From NCBI RefSeq assembly GCF_001950325.1, contig NZ_BDJL01000141.1, positions 228 through 43,134 on the forward strand: a DNA stretch of 42,907 bases, read 5' to 3'. Origin of the DNA: Carboxydothermus islandicus. GTDB lineage: Bacteria; Bacillota; Z-2901; Carboxydothermales; Carboxydothermaceae. The notes below the pieces were generated by a model that worked only from the letters and a program-made list of their open reading frames with translations, had not been told where the DNA came from and ran no database searches. Both the position numbers and the translations under genes were made by a program. Below, one piece after another: positions 16,364 to 24,210 of the stretch; position 1 is the stretch's first letter; each line of letters opens with the position of its first letter.

Positions 16364-17091
16364 TGCGGCTAACGGTTTTGGGGTGCTGGGCGCCTTTTCC
16401 GGCACCGGGGGGAGCTACGTCGTCATATCTTTTAGAAACGGAAAAGGCAGCGATTTTAATTGATGCGGGGAGCGGGGCAGTAACGAACCTGTTGAAATGG
16501 GGGCAGCCGGAAAAACTTGATGCGGTGGTGCTTTCCCACTGGCATGAAGACCATACTGCAGACCTGCCCATTTTACGTTATCTTGTCAGAAGCTTATTTT
16601 TTACCGGAAAACGAACCGAAAAAGTAAAACTTTTTTATCCGGAATCCCCGGAAAAGCCGGATATGAGTAAATATCAGGAGTTTTTTGAGTTAATACCGAT
16701 TAAAGAAGGAGAGTTTTTACAAATTAAAGAACTTCAAGGGTGGGCCGTAACCAATTCGCACCAGACTTTATCTTACGGCTTTAAATTTACCAACGGAATT
16801 AAAACCTTTGGTTATACCGGTGATACCGGCTACTTACCAAAGCACGCCGAGTTTTTTTCCGGGGTAGATTTGTTACTGGCGGAGTGTACCGGTTTTAAAA
16901 AAGATAGAGATTATACGCAAAATAACCATTTAACTACCGAAGATTGTGCGCTTTTAGCGAAAAACGCTAGGGTCAAAAACCTTGCGGTTACCCACTTCTG
17001 GCCCTTTTACAATGTTTTAATGCTTTTAGATGAAGTCCGCGCTATTTACCCCGGGGCCTTTGCCGTGCGGGAAGGAATGAGTATTGTATGA
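16363..17091 (+). CDS. Metallo-beta-lactamase-fold hydrolase (RNase Z-like)
   Basis: A 242-aa MBL-fold protein. The metal ligands are all visible: His59, His61, Asp63 and His64 in SHWHEDH, His133, Asp154 in GYTGDTGY, and His211 in AVTHFWP. The overall pattern (LGCWAPFPAPGGATSSYL at the N terminus, TGDTGY) is closest to the RNase Z / arylsulfatase-like group, but it is shorter than tRNA-processing RNase Z and lacks its exosite arm. The substrate is unknown. The start ATG shares its A with the stop of the activase gene; GGGAGGGAT is the ribosome binding site. It ends overlapping the next gene (ATGA). Confidence 0.85.
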   Translation: MRLTVLGCWAPFPAPGGATSSYLLETEKAAILIDAGSGAVTNLLKWGQPEKLDAVVLSHWHEDHTADLPILRYLVRSLFFTGKRTEKVKLFYPESPEKPDMSKYQEFFELIPIKEGEFLQIKELQGWAVTNSHQTLSYGFKFTNGIKTFGYTGDTGYLPKHAEFFSGVDLLLAECTGFKKDRDYTQNNHLTTEDCALLAKNARVKNLAVTHFWPFYNVLMLLDEVRAIYPGAFAVREGMSIV

Positions 17092-17990
17092 GCATTTATC
17101 CCCATGAATATCTTTTAAAAGCAGTTTATTTTGCTCCCCGGGGCAAACACCGGCTTATGGCTTTAGGTTCGGTTTTGGCCGAGAGATATTTAAGTCCCAA
17201 GGATAAATTGGTGGGGCTAATTGGTGATGCTGGGGCCGGCAAATCTTTATTAATTCGCGGGATGTTTCCGGGATTAGAACTTACCAATGATGATGAAGGG
17301 ATAAATTTGCGGCCATTACCGTTACTGGAAGATTATGAACGGGAAAATTTTCGCCACCATTCGTATCACATGGATATGCGCTTTGAAATGGCTTTTACTC
17401 CGGCGTACCGTTTAGCCGAGGCGGTTAAAAAAGCTATCGATAAAGGGCGGCGGGTAGTAATTGAACATTTTGATTTGCTGTATCCCTATTTAAATATTAA
17501 CGCCGAGCTTTTAATCGGGATTGGTGCTGAGGTGATTTTATTTCGCCCCAATGTTTTTGGCCCCTTTCCCCAGGAGGTGGCCGATGAAGTGTTTCCCTCT
17601 TTGGTTTACCGGAAAATGGCCCATTCGGCGGAAGACCTGACCGGTTATGTTTTAAAAGAAATGGGGATTATCAAGCCGGAGGTTCACAGCGATATCCGTA
17701 ACGGTTTCTTACTGGAGTTTAAAGAAAAGCCAGAAATAGATTTAGAGGATTTGGAAAAAAGGGTAAAAGAATTAATTGCTCAAAATCTTTCAATTTGCTA
17801 TTATGATGAAGAACATATCAAGCTTGGCCAGGAAAAGGTTGAATGTACCGGCCCAAGGATTCACGTTTCCAGAACCGGTGAGATAAAAGGTTTTAAAATA
17901 CTTAAAGAATTAAAATACGATCCTATTGAAAAACTTTATATAATTGCCGGGGTTGTTGGTCAGCAGGATAACGAAAATGAGGTGATTTAA
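17088..17990 (+). CDS. P-loop protein fused to an alanyl-tRNA-synthetase SAD-like domain
   Basis: A 300-aa protein with two recognisable halves. Residues 40-175 form a P-loop NTPase: Walker A GDAGAGKS at 46-53, a Walker-B-like VVIEHFDLL (123-131) and a kinase-like fold. Residues 178-272 resemble the second additional domain (SAD) of AlaRS/ThrRS editing modules: HSAEDL (179-184), [13 protein letters not shown] (199-211) and [20 protein letters not shown] (253-272), the counterpart of CGGTHV..TGEIG. The metal-binding pattern is altered: HxxxD instead of HxxxH, and Cx5H instead of CxxxH. Function unknown; trans-editing, or an RNA- or amino-acid-directed kinase, are possibilities. It overlaps the MBL gene by 4 bp and rph by 1 bp, so it belongs to the same transcript. 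Confidence 0.75.
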   Translation: MSIYPHEYLLKAVYFAPRGKHRLMALGSVLAERYLSPKDKLVGLIGDAGAGKSLLIRGMFPGLELTNDDEGINLRPLPLLEDYERENFRHHSYHMDMRFEMAFTPAYRLAEAVKKAIDKGRRVVIEHFDLLYPYLNINAELLIGIGAEVILFRPNVFGPFPQEVADEVFPSLVYRKMAHSAEDLTGYVLKEMGIIKPEVHSDIRNGFLLEFKEKPEIDLEDLEKRVKELIAQNLSICYYDEEHIKLGQEKVECTGPRIHVSRTGEIKGFKILKELKYDPIEKLYIIAGVVGQQDNENEVI

Positions 17991-18754
17991 TGCGGATTGA
18001 TGGCAGGGAAAAAGACCAGTTACGAACGGTTAAAATAACCACAAACTACATAAAACATGCTGAAGGTTCGGTTTTAATTGAAATGGGTGATACCCGGGTA
18101 GTTTGTACCGCCACCGTAGAAGATAAGGTGCCTCCCTTTGCCAAGGGCGAAGGCAAAGGATGGATTACTGCGGAATACGGGATGCTTCCCCGGAGCACCG
18201 AAACGCGCAATGTCCGGGAAGCGACCAAAGGTCGGCAATCGGGTCGGACCCTGGAAATTCAACGGCTAATTGGTCGAGCCTTAAGGGGAGTGGTTGATTT
18301 AAAAGCTTTGGGGGAGCGAACTTTGTGGATTGATTGTGACGTAATTCAGGCGGATGGAGGTACCAGAACTGCAGCGATTACCGGTTCGTTTGTGGCTTTA
18401 GCATTAGCGTTAAATAAGCTCGTTGAGGACGGAATTTTACCGGTAATTCCCTTAAAGGATTTTGTGGCGGCGGTAAGTGTGGGAATAGTTGAAGGCGAGG
18501 AAGTTTTGGACTTAAATTTTGAGGAAGATTCGAAGGCTTTAGTGGATATGAACGTGGTGATGACCGGTTCTAACCGTTTTGTGGAAGTGCAGGGGACCGG
18601 TGAAGAAGCAACTTTTTCCATGGAAGAACTGCAAAGGCTATTAACACTGGCCCAGAAGGGGATCAGGGAGTTAATAGAGCTTCAAAAACAGGCTCTGGGA
18701 GATATTGCCCGAAGGATAGGGATGGAAAATGCAGCGGATAGTAATAGCCAGTAA
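17990..18754 (+). CDS. rph: Ribonuclease PH
   Basis: RNase PH is a phosphorolytic 3'-5' exoribonuclease that trims tRNA precursors and acts as a hexamer. The 254-aa protein has the family hallmarks [11 protein letters not shown] at the N terminus, [48 protein letters not shown] (phosphate- and RNA-binding Arg residues) and [18 protein letters not shown]. It is of normal length. The ATG shares its A with the preceding TAA, with GAGGTGAT upstream. The 3' end overlaps rdgB by 26 bp. The rph-rdgB pair is a common arrangement in Firmicutes. The gene lies about 1.1 kb before the seven-tRNA cluster, though those tRNAs encode CCA. Confidence 0.96.
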   Translation: MRIDGREKDQLRTVKITTNYIKHAEGSVLIEMGDTRVVCTATVEDKVPPFAKGEGKGWITAEYGMLPRSTETRNVREATKGRQSGRTLEIQRLIGRALRGVVDLKALGERTLWIDCDVIQADGGTRTAAITGSFVALALALNKLVEDGILPVIPLKDFVAAVSVGIVEGEEVLDLNFEEDSKALVDMNVVMTGSNRFVEVQGTGEEATFSMEELQRLLTLAQKGIRELIELQKQALGDIARRIGMENAADSNSQ

Positions 18755-19337
18755 AAATCAAGGAAAGCTTAAAGAATTTTCGTCGCTTTTAAGTTTTCCG
18801 GGTTTTTCTTTAGTTAGTCTTTTGGATTTCCCGGAAATAGGGGAAATACCCGAAGAGGGGACAACCTTCGAAGAAAACGCCTGGCAAAAAGCTTCTACGG
18901 TTTCCAAGTTTACCGGTTTGCCGGCCCTGGCGGATGATTCGGGCCTCGTGGTGGATGCCCTGGATGGAAGACCGGGGGTGTTTTCTGCTCGTTATGCCGG
19001 TGAGCCCAAAGATGATTTTAAAAATATCCAAAAACTGCTAAAAGAATTAGAAGGTGTCCCCTGGGAAAAGAGAACGGCTCGCTTTGTAGCGGTACTTTGC
19101 CTTTATTTCCCTGACGGCTCTTTTATTACGGCCCGGGGGGAATGTGAGGGCTATATTTTAGAGGAAATGCGGGGTAGCGGTGGTTTTGGCTATGACCCGG
19201 TCTTTTATCTTCCGGATTACGGTAAAACCATGGCGGAACTTCCTTTAGAGGTAAAAAACAAAATAAGTCACCGAGCCCGGGCATTAGAGGAGCTTTTAAG
19301 GAAGCTAAAGGAGGATTATAGGTGGAGTACCTGGTAG
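18729..19337 (+). CDS. rdgB: XTP/dITP pyrophosphatase (non-canonical purine NTPase)
   Basis: This Ham1/RdgB enzyme hydrolyses ITP, dITP and XTP to monophosphates, cleaning damaged purines from the nucleotide pool. The 202-aa protein shows the family motifs: [11 protein letters not shown] (substrate loop), [33 protein letters not shown] (metal-binding Asp and base pocket), GFGYDPVF and [11 protein letters not shown]. The ATG lies inside rph (26-bp overlap), and its own end overlaps the phosphoesterase gene by 16 bp, a chain of coupled genes. Confidence 0.95.
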   Translation: MQRIVIASKNQGKLKEFSSLLSFPGFSLVSLLDFPEIGEIPEEGTTFEENAWQKASTVSKFTGLPALADDSGLVVDALDGRPGVFSARYAGEPKDDFKNIQKLLKELEGVPWEKRTARFVAVLCLYFPDGSFITARGECEGYILEEMRGSGGFGYDPVFYLPDYGKTMAELPLEVKNKISHRARALEELLRKLKEDYRWSTW

Positions 19338-19792
19338 TTAGCGATACTCACGGACGCATTGAAAAGGTGATAAAATATGCGCGGGGCCGGAATTTTGCCG
19401 GGATAATCCATGCCGGGGACTACTACCGGGATGGTATAGCCCTGGGGACGGAGCTCGGTATTCCGGTGTTTGCGGTTCACGGAAATTGTGATGGGGTTTG
19501 GAATGGGATAGAAGAAGAATTATTGGAATTAAACGGAATAAAGATATTTTTAACCCACGGTCACTTATACTATGTAAAGCACGATTTAAAACAGATAGCC
19601 GAAAAGGCTGCCCAACTAAAAGTAGATCTGGCAGTTTTTGGACACAGTCACGTGCCGACTTTTACCAAGCTTAATGGTGTCTGGTTGTTAAATCCCGGAA
19701 GTCCGGAAAGACCCCGGGAGGAGCAAGGGGGAAGTTTGGCGGTTATAAAAATGGAGGAAAGAAATTTTACAGCAGATCTAATTTATCTCTAA
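19322..19792 (+). CDS. YfcE/MJ0936-type metallophosphoesterase
   Basis: A 156-aa calcineurin-like phosphoesterase. Metal-binding motifs in order: SDTHG (Asp8, His10), HAGDYYRDG, HGNCDG, LTHGH and FGHSHVP, ending LLNPGSPERPR. Small enzymes of this family hydrolyse phosphodiesters in vitro; their natural substrates are mostly unknown. The start is GTG 19322 with AAAGGAGG about 8 nt upstream, inside the end of rdgB. It is the last protein gene of the long run. No clear terminator follows before the tRNA promoter at 19822. Confidence 0.92.
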   Translation: MEYLVVSDTHGRIEKVIKYARGRNFAGIIHAGDYYRDGIALGTELGIPVFAVHGNCDGVWNGIEEELLELNGIKIFLTHGHLYYVKHDLKQIAEKAAQLKVDLAVFGHSHVPTFTKLNGVWLLNPGSPERPREEQGGSLAVIKMEERNFTADLIYL

Positions 19793-19807
19793 AAAACCAA
19801 AATTCAC

Positions 19808-19858
19808 CATCAAATTATTTATTGACAAAAGTCGTTTAATTATTTATACTATTTGATG
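19808..19858. repeat. Inverted repeat flanking the tRNA-cluster promoter
   Basis: CATCAAAT (19808-19815) and its exact inverse ATTTGATG (19851-19858) bracket the promoter hexamers at 19822-19850. The right arm covers the predicted transcription start. Possible operator, or part of a weak terminator for the upstream operon. Confidence 0.5.
19822..19850 (+). promoter_or_regulatory. Promoter of the tRNA cluster
   Basis: A perfect TTGACA (19822-19827), 17-nt spacer and TATACT (19845-19850), 22 nt before tRNA-Gly. This is close to ideal SigA spacing and sequence. Confidence 0.88.
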
Positions 19859-19871
19859 CACGGAGGAACGA

Positions 19872-19945
19872 GCGGGTGTAGCTCAATGGTAGAGCCCTGG
19901 CCTTCCAAGCCAGTCGCGTGGGTTCGATTCCCATCACCCGCTCCA
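19872..19945 (+). tRNA. tRNA-Gly (anticodon TCC)
   Basis: Acceptor GCGGGTG pairs with CACCCGC, anticodon stem CTGGC/GCCAG carries loop CTTCCAA (anticodon TCC), discriminator T, CCA encoded. First of seven tRNA genes behind the strong promoter. Confidence 0.97.
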
Positions 19946-19956
19946 TTTATTCCTGT

Positions 19957-20032
<76 letters not shown>

Positions 20033-20042
20033 TTTCTGGAGG

Positions 20043-20138
20043 TCAGAAGTTGGAAGTTAGAGGTTAGATTACATCTAACTTCAGTTAATTAATAAATTAT
20101 TTTCCAACCTCCAATCTCCAATATCCAATTTCCAATAT
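20043..20138. repeat. Heptad-repeat inverted repeat, copy 1 (between tRNA-Arg and tRNA-His)
   Basis: The left arm is made of 7-nt units of the form TTRGARG: TCAGAAG, TTGGAAG, TTAGAGG, TTAGATT (20043-20070). The right arm is the pyrimidine version in the same period: CCAACCT, CCAATCT, CCAATAT, CCAATTT, CCAATAT (20104-20138). An AT-rich centre separates them. The last unit ends exactly one base before the G at 20139 that begins tRNA-His. Confidence 0.8.
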
Positions 20139-20217
20139 GGTGGGTGTAGCCCAACGGTTAGGAGGCGCATGACTGTGGATCATGACAGTGTGGGTTCAAA
20201 TCCCATCACCCACCCCA
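20139..20217 (+). tRNA. tRNA-His (anticodon GTG)
   Basis: Acceptor GTGGGTG/CACCCAC plus the His-specific extra G at 20139 facing C at 20214, anticodon stem CATGA/TCATG with loop CTGTGGA (anticodon GTG), CCA encoded (20215-20217). Confidence 0.95.
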
Positions 20218-20219
20218 TT

Positions 20220-20334
20220 TTAGAAGTTAGAGGTTAGAAGTTAGAAATTGGAGAACTTCTAACCCTAAAATAAAAATAAAGAATTTTATCTTTTGTTTGT
20301 CCAATCTCCAACTTCCGACATCTAATTTCTAAAT
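20220..20334. repeat. Heptad-repeat inverted repeat, copy 2 (between tRNA-His and tRNA-Gln)
   Basis: Left arm, five heptads at 20220-20254: TTAGAAG, TTAGAGG, TTAGAAG, TTAGAAA, TTGGAGA. Right arm, five heptads at 20300-20334: TCCAATC, TCCAACT, TCCGACA, TCTAATT, TCTAAAT. The element starts 3 nt after the CCA of tRNA-His and ends directly at the first base of tRNA-Gln. Confidence 0.82.
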
Positions 20335-20409
20335 TGGGGCGTCGCCAAGCGGTAAGGCAGCGGTCTTTGGAACCGCCATTCGTTGGTTCGAATCCAGCCG
20401 CCCCAGCCA
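20335..20409 (+). tRNA. tRNA-Gln (anticodon TTG)
   Basis: Acceptor TGGGGCG/CGCCCCA, anticodon stem GCGGT/ACCGC with loop CTTTGGA (anticodon TTG), discriminator G, CCA encoded. Confidence 0.96.
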
Positions 20410-20410
20410 T

Positions 20411-20439
20411 TTGATAAAAACAGCAAAAGCTGTTACAAT
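20411..20439 (+). promoter_or_regulatory. Internal promoter ahead of tRNA-Lys
   Basis: TTGATA (20411-20416), 17-nt spacer, TACAAT (20434-20439), 14 nt upstream of tRNA-Lys. The spacer contains a perfect hairpin AACAGC-AAAA-GCTGTT (20419-20434). This would let the last three tRNAs be transcribed separately. Confidence 0.65.
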
Positions 20440-20452
20440 AAAGTTTTGTTGT

Positions 20453-20528
20453 GAGCCATTAGCTCAGTTGGTAGAGCACCTGACTTTTAATCAGGGTGTC
20501 GAAGGTTCGAGTCCTTCATGGCTCACCA
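20453..20528 (+). tRNA. tRNA-Lys (anticodon TTT)
   Basis: Acceptor GAGCCAT/ATGGCTC, anticodon stem CCTGA/TCAGG with loop CTTTTAA (anticodon TTT), discriminator A, CCA encoded. Confidence 0.97.
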
Positions 20529-20542
20529 TTTTATTTGGAAAT

Positions 20543-20644
20543 TTAGAAGTTAGAGGTTAGATTTTGGAAAAACCTTTAACTTTTTATTTATGTTTTGTTT
20601 TTTTTTATTTCTAACTTCTAACCTCCAACATCTAACTTCCAAAA
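20543..20644. repeat. Heptad-repeat inverted repeat, copy 3 (between tRNA-Lys and tRNA-Leu)
   Basis: Left arm heptads at 20543-20570: TTAGAAG, TTAGAGG, TTAGATT, TTGGAAA. Right arm heptads at 20610-20644: TCTAACT, TCTAACC, TCCAACA, TCTAACT, TCCAAAA. It ends 2 nt before tRNA-Leu. TTAGAAG and TTAGAGG are shared with copy 2, while the AT-rich centres differ, so the arms rather than the loops are conserved. Confidence 0.82.
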
Positions 20645-20646
20645 GG

Positions 20647-20729
20647 GCGGGTGTGGCGGAACTGGCAGACGCGCTGGACTTAGGATCCAGTGGGTAACCG
20701 TGGGGGTTCAAGTCCCTCCACCCGCACCA
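20647..20729 (+). tRNA. tRNA-Leu (anticodon TAG)
   Basis: Acceptor GCGGGTG/CACCCGC, anticodon stem CTGGA/TCCAG with loop CTTAGGA (anticodon TAG), an 11-nt class II variable arm, T arm GGGGG-TTCAAGT-CCCTC, discriminator A, CCA encoded. Confidence 0.96.
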
Positions 20730-20743
20730 TTTTAACTTTAGCT

Positions 20744-20818
20744 GCGGAAGTGGCTCAGTGGTAGAGCATCGCCTTGCCAAGGCGAGGGTCGCGGGTTCGA
20801 ATCCCGTCTTCCGCTCCA
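20744..20818 (+). tRNA. tRNA-Gly (anticodon GCC)
   Basis: Acceptor GCGGAAG/CTTCCGC, anticodon stem TCGCC/GGCGA with loop TTGCCAA (anticodon GCC), discriminator T, CCA encoded. It complements the TCC isoacceptor at the start of the cluster. Confidence 0.96.
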
Positions 20819-20827
20819 GAAAGTAAG

Positions 20828-20861
20828 CCCTGCAGTTAGCGTGCAGGGTTATTTGTTTTTT
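20828..20861 (+). terminator. Terminator of the tRNA cluster
   Basis: CCCTGCA (20828-20834) pairs with TGCAGGG (20842-20848), followed by a T-rich tract to 20861. Confidence 0.85.
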
Positions 20862-20899
20862 GGCCGGGCTGTTTCTTAAAGACAGTTTTTAGTTGCACA

Positions 20900-20926
20900 T
20901 TGTTTAGATTCTGTGTAGAATATAAT
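20900..20926 (+). promoter_or_regulatory. Candidate promoter of tig-clpP-clpX
   Basis: A perfect TATAAT at 20921-20926 lies 83 nt before tig. The best -35 nearby (TTGTTT, 20900-20905) gives a short 15-nt spacer, and TTGCAC at 20893 would give 22 nt, so the -35 is uncertain. Confidence 0.45.
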
Positions 20927-21008
20927 AGTAATTGAATATGTTGTTTTTAGCGGAATATGCCAAAAAAAGGCAACAAGAGATTAAATACATATTGCAAGGA
21001 GGATCAAG

Positions 21009-22292
21009 ATGAAAGTTACCAAAGAAACTTTAGAAAAGAGTCGGGTGGAATTAACCGTTGAGGTAGAGGCGGAGGAAGTTTCTAAAGCTTACGAAAAAGC
21101 TTATAAAAAAATTGCCCAAAAAGTAGTTATCCCTGGTTTTAGAAAAGGAAAGGCTCCCAGGGTTTTAGTGGAAAGACATGTGGGTAAAGAGTATATTTTA
21201 GAAGAAGCCCTGGAGGAACTGTTGCCGGAGAGCTATGTTAAAGCGGTTAATGAGGCAGGAATCGAACCGGTAGATAAACCGGAAGTATCTTTGGTTTCCT
21301 ACGGGATTAATGAACCGCTGGTTTATAAAGCGGTTGTAGATGTAAAACCCGAGGTTGAGCTGGGTCAATATACCGGCCTGGAAGTAACCAAAATGCCCGT
21401 TGAAGTTACCGATGAAGAAGTAGAAAAAGAACTGACCTATCTCCAGAATCGGTATGCGAAACTTATTACCGTTGAAGATGGTGAAGCAAAACTTGGTGAT
21501 ATGGTGGTAATTGATTTTGCCGGGAAAATGAATGGGGAACCCATTGAAGGGGGAAGTGCGGACAATTACCGGTTAGAACTGGGCTCAAAGGTTTTTATTC
21601 CTGGATTTGAAGAGCAAATTGTGGGTATGAAACCGGGAGAAACCAGGGATATTAATGTTACCTTTCCTGAGGATTACCAGAAAGAAGACCTTGCTGGAAA
21701 ACCGGCAGTCTTTACCGTAACTTTAAAAGAAATTAAACGGAAAGAGTTAGCGCCCCTTGATGATGAGTTTGCCAAAGATGTTTCCGAATTTTCAACTCTG
21801 GCGGAGTTAAAAGAAGACCTCAAGAAAAAGATTGCTCAAGCCAAGGAAAATATTTCCCGGGAAAAAATGGAAGCAGAAGTAATTGAAAAAGTGGTAGATA
21901 ATGCTAATGTGGAAATTCCCGTAAGCATGGTAAACCACGAAGTTGATCATATTCTTCATCATTTTGAGGAAGAGCTTAAGTACCGGCGGTTAACCTTGGA
22001 ACAGTACCTGGAATACCAGAAGAAAACCCTGGATGAATTAAAGGAAGAATTAAAACCAAGAGCCGAACGCAATGTTAAAACCGAATTAGTGTTAGAAGCT
22101 ATTGCCAAAAAAGAAGGAATTACCGCTACCGATGAAGAATTAGATAAGGAGCTTGGTAAAATCGCCGAACTTTACCAGCAACCGGTAGAGGAAATTAAAA
22201 AGCTTTTTGCTCAGCGAATGGATGATATTGCCTATTCCATTGTTCGCCGAAAAACTATTGACTTTTTGGTGGAAAATGCCAAAGCCGTTTAA
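21009..22292 (+). CDS. tig: Trigger factor (ribosome-bound chaperone, peptidyl-prolyl isomerase)
   Basis: Trigger factor binds the ribosome exit tunnel and shields nascent chains. The 427-aa protein has the ribosome-binding signature GFRKGKAP (43-50) in the N-terminal domain, an FKBP-type PPIase domain (about 158-245, with DMVVIDFAGKMNGEPIEGG and FIPGFEEQIVGMKPGE) and a long helical C-terminal chaperone domain. The length is typical. AAGGAGGATC precedes the ATG. tig-clpP-clpX is a conserved order in Firmicutes and Proteobacteria; here clpP starts 22 bp after the tig stop. Confidence 0.97.
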   Translation: MKVTKETLEKSRVELTVEVEAEEVSKAYEKAYKKIAQKVVIPGFRKGKAPRVLVERHVGKEYILEEALEELLPESYVKAVNEAGIEPVDKPEVSLVSYGINEPLVYKAVVDVKPEVELGQYTGLEVTKMPVEVTDEEVEKELTYLQNRYAKLITVEDGEAKLGDMVVIDFAGKMNGEPIEGGSADNYRLELGSKVFIPGFEEQIVGMKPGETRDINVTFPEDYQKEDLAGKPAVFTVTLKEIKRKELAPLDDEFAKDVSEFSTLAELKEDLKKKIAQAKENISREKMEAEVIEKVVDNANVEIPVSMVNHEVDHILHHFEEELKYRRLTLEQYLEYQKKTLDELKEELKPRAERNVKTELVLEAIAKKEGITATDEELDKELGKIAELYQQPVEEIKKLFAQRMDDIAYSIVRRKTIDFLVENAKAV

Positions 22293-22314
22293 ATTAGCAT
22301 AAGGGGGTGTGGTT

Positions 22315-22902
22315 ATGAGCTATCTTGTTCCCATTGTAGTAGAACAAACCAGCCGGGGAGAAAGAAGTTACGACATTTGGTCAAGGTTATTAAAAGACCG
22401 CATAATATTTATTGGAGGACCTATAGATGACCACGTTGCCAATTTAGTAATAGCGCAAATGCTTTTCTTGGAAGCGGAAGACCCGGAAAAAGATATTCAC
22501 TTATATATTAATTCTCCCGGAGGAGTAATAACCGCTGGAATGGCCATCTACGATACCATGCAGTATATTAAACCGGATGTTTCTACTATTTGCATAGGTC
22601 AGGCGGCAAGCATGGGTGCTTTTCTCTTAGCGGCCGGGGCCAAGGGTAAGCGTTTTTCTCTGCCCTATGCCCGGATTATGATTCACCAGCCTTTGGGGGG
22701 AGTACAGGGGCAAGCAACCGATATCGATATTCATGCCCGGGAGATCTTAAGAATGAAAGATATACTTAATGAATTATTGACCAAACATACCGGACAACCG
22801 AAAGAGAAGATTGAACGGGATACCGAGCGGGACTTCTTTATGTCGGCTGCCGAAGCTAAAGAATACGGAATCATCGATGAGGTGATTACCGTTCGGAAAT
22901 AA
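22315..22902 (+). CDS. clpP: ATP-dependent Clp protease proteolytic subunit
   Basis: ClpP is the 14-mer serine peptidase chamber that degrades proteins fed by ClpX or ClpC. The 195-aa protein has the catalytic triad Ser99 (GQAASMGA), His124 (MIHQPLGG) and Asp173 (RDTERDFFM), plus the hydrophobic N-terminal [16 protein letters not shown] loop. A GTG at 22309 is in frame, but AAGGGGGTG lies just before ATG 22315, which gives the standard MSYLVP start. clpX follows 16 bp downstream. Confidence 0.97.
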   Translation: MSYLVPIVVEQTSRGERSYDIWSRLLKDRIIFIGGPIDDHVANLVIAQMLFLEAEDPEKDIHLYINSPGGVITAGMAIYDTMQYIKPDVSTICIGQAASMGAFLLAAGAKGKRFSLPYARIMIHQPLGGVQGQATDIDIHAREILRMKDILNELLTKHTGQPKEKIERDTERDFFMSAAEAKEYGIIDEVITVRK

Positions 22903-22918
22903 TCTTTGAGGTGATGAA

Positions 22919-24175
22919 ATGTTTGATAAAAATCAGCTAAAGTGTTCCTTTTGCGGTAAGCATCAGGATCAGGTGCGAAAGCTTGTGGCTGGACCAGGAG
23001 TTTATATATGTGATGAATGCATTGAACTGTGTAACGAAATTATAGAAGAAGAATTAGCTGACGACCTGGAAATTTCCCTGGAAGAACTCCCCAAACCCCA
23101 GGAGATCAAAGCTTATCTTGACCAGTATGTTATTGGTCAGGAAGAAGCCAAGAAAGTATTGGCGGTAGCAGTTTACAATCACTACAAACGGATTAACCTT
23201 GGTGGGAAAATTGATGATGTAGAGTTATCCAAAAGTAACATCATTATGTTAGGGCCTACCGGTTCCGGAAAGACTTTATTGGCTCAAACTTTAGCCAGAT
23301 TTTTAAATGTACCTTTTGCCATTGCTGATGCGACTGCCTTAACGGAAGCCGGTTACGTAGGCGAAGATGTGGAGAATATTCTTTTAAAACTAATTCAAAA
23401 CGCCGACTATGATATTGAGCGGGCCGAAAAGGGAATTGTTTACATTGACGAGATAGATAAAATAGCCCGGAAGTCGGAAAATCCTTCCATTACCCGGGAC
23501 GTATCCGGAGAAGGGGTCCAGCAAGCTCTTTTAAAAATCTTAGAAGGGACCATTGCTTCCGTACCGCCCCAGGGAGGGCGGAAGCATCCGCATCAGGAGT
23601 TCATTCAAATTGATACTACCAACATCCTCTTTATCGTTGGTGGAGCTTTTGAAGGGATAGAGAAAATAATTCAGAACCGAATCGGGAAGAAAGGTCTGGG
23701 GTTTGGAGCGGAAATAAAACCCAGGAAAGAGCAAAATGTTGGCGAAATTTTAAAACATATTATGCCGGAAGATTTACTGAAATTTGGCTTAATTCCCGAG
23801 TTTGTTGGCCGTCTGCCAATTATTGTGACTTTAGATGCACTGGATGAAGATGCTCTGGTTAGAATCCTCACCGAGCCCAGGAATGCATTAATAAAGCAGT
23901 ATCAGAAACTGTTTGAATTAGATGGGGTAACTTTAGAATTTGAAGAAGATGCTTTAAGAGCTATTGCCCAGAAAGCTATTAAAAGAAATACCGGGGCTCG
24001 GGGCCTTAGAGCTATTTTAGAAGAAGTTATGCTCGATGTTATGTACGAAATACCCTCCCGCAAAGACATTATAAAATGCATAATAACGCGGGATGTTATT
24101 GAAAATAAAGCAAAACCCATTTTAGTGGGAACTTCGGAAAAGCGGAAAAAGGGCAAAAAAGAGGAAACAGCCTAA
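22919..24175 (+). CDS. clpX: ATP-dependent Clp protease ATP-binding subunit ClpX
   Basis: ClpX is the AAA+ unfoldase that recognises tagged substrates and threads them into ClpP. The 418-aa protein has the N-terminal zinc-binding domain (Cys9, Cys12, Cys31, Cys34), Walker A GPTGSGKT (112-119), Walker B with IDEIDKI, the pore and sensor motifs, and an LGF tripeptide (GLGFGAE) in place of the usual IGF loop that docks on ClpP. The C terminus ends in a Lys-rich tail. GAGGTGATG precedes the ATG. Immediately after the TAA begins a heptad-repeat arm, then a terminator. Confidence 0.97.
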   Translation: MFDKNQLKCSFCGKHQDQVRKLVAGPGVYICDECIELCNEIIEEELADDLEISLEELPKPQEIKAYLDQYVIGQEEAKKVLAVAVYNHYKRINLGGKIDDVELSKSNIIMLGPTGSGKTLLAQTLARFLNVPFAIADATALTEAGYVGEDVENILLKLIQNADYDIERAEKGIVYIDEIDKIARKSENPSITRDVSGEGVQQALLKILEGTIASVPPQGGRKHPHQEFIQIDTTNILFIVGGAFEGIEKIIQNRIGKKGLGFGAEIKPRKEQNVGEILKHIMPEDLLKFGLIPEFVGRLPIIVTLDALDEDALVRILTEPRNALIKQYQKLFELDGVTLEFEEDALRAIAQKAIKRNTGARGLRAILEEVMLDVMYEIPSRKDIIKCIITRDVIENKAKPILVGTSEKRKKGKKEETA

Positions 24176-24210
24176 TTGGATGTTGGAGATTAGAGTTTGG
24201 AAGTTGGAAG
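24176..24210. repeat. Single-arm heptad repeat directly after clpX
   Basis: Five 7-nt units of the same TTRGARG type as in the tRNA spacers: TTGGATG, TTGGAGA, TTAGAGT, TTGGAAG, TTGGAAG (24176-24210). The array begins at the first base after the clpX stop codon. There is no pyrimidine partner arm; the last unit instead enters the terminator stem at 24208. Confidence 0.75.

Noticed and set aside
20037-20646. CRISPR-like array in the tRNA region
   Set aside because: The units are 7 nt with no unique spacers, arranged as opposite arms. There are no cas genes. This is a tandem-heptad inverted repeat.
20037-20646. tRNA spacer hairpins as rho-independent terminators
   Set aside because: The stems are imperfect, low in GC and not followed by a T-run; they run directly into the next tRNA.
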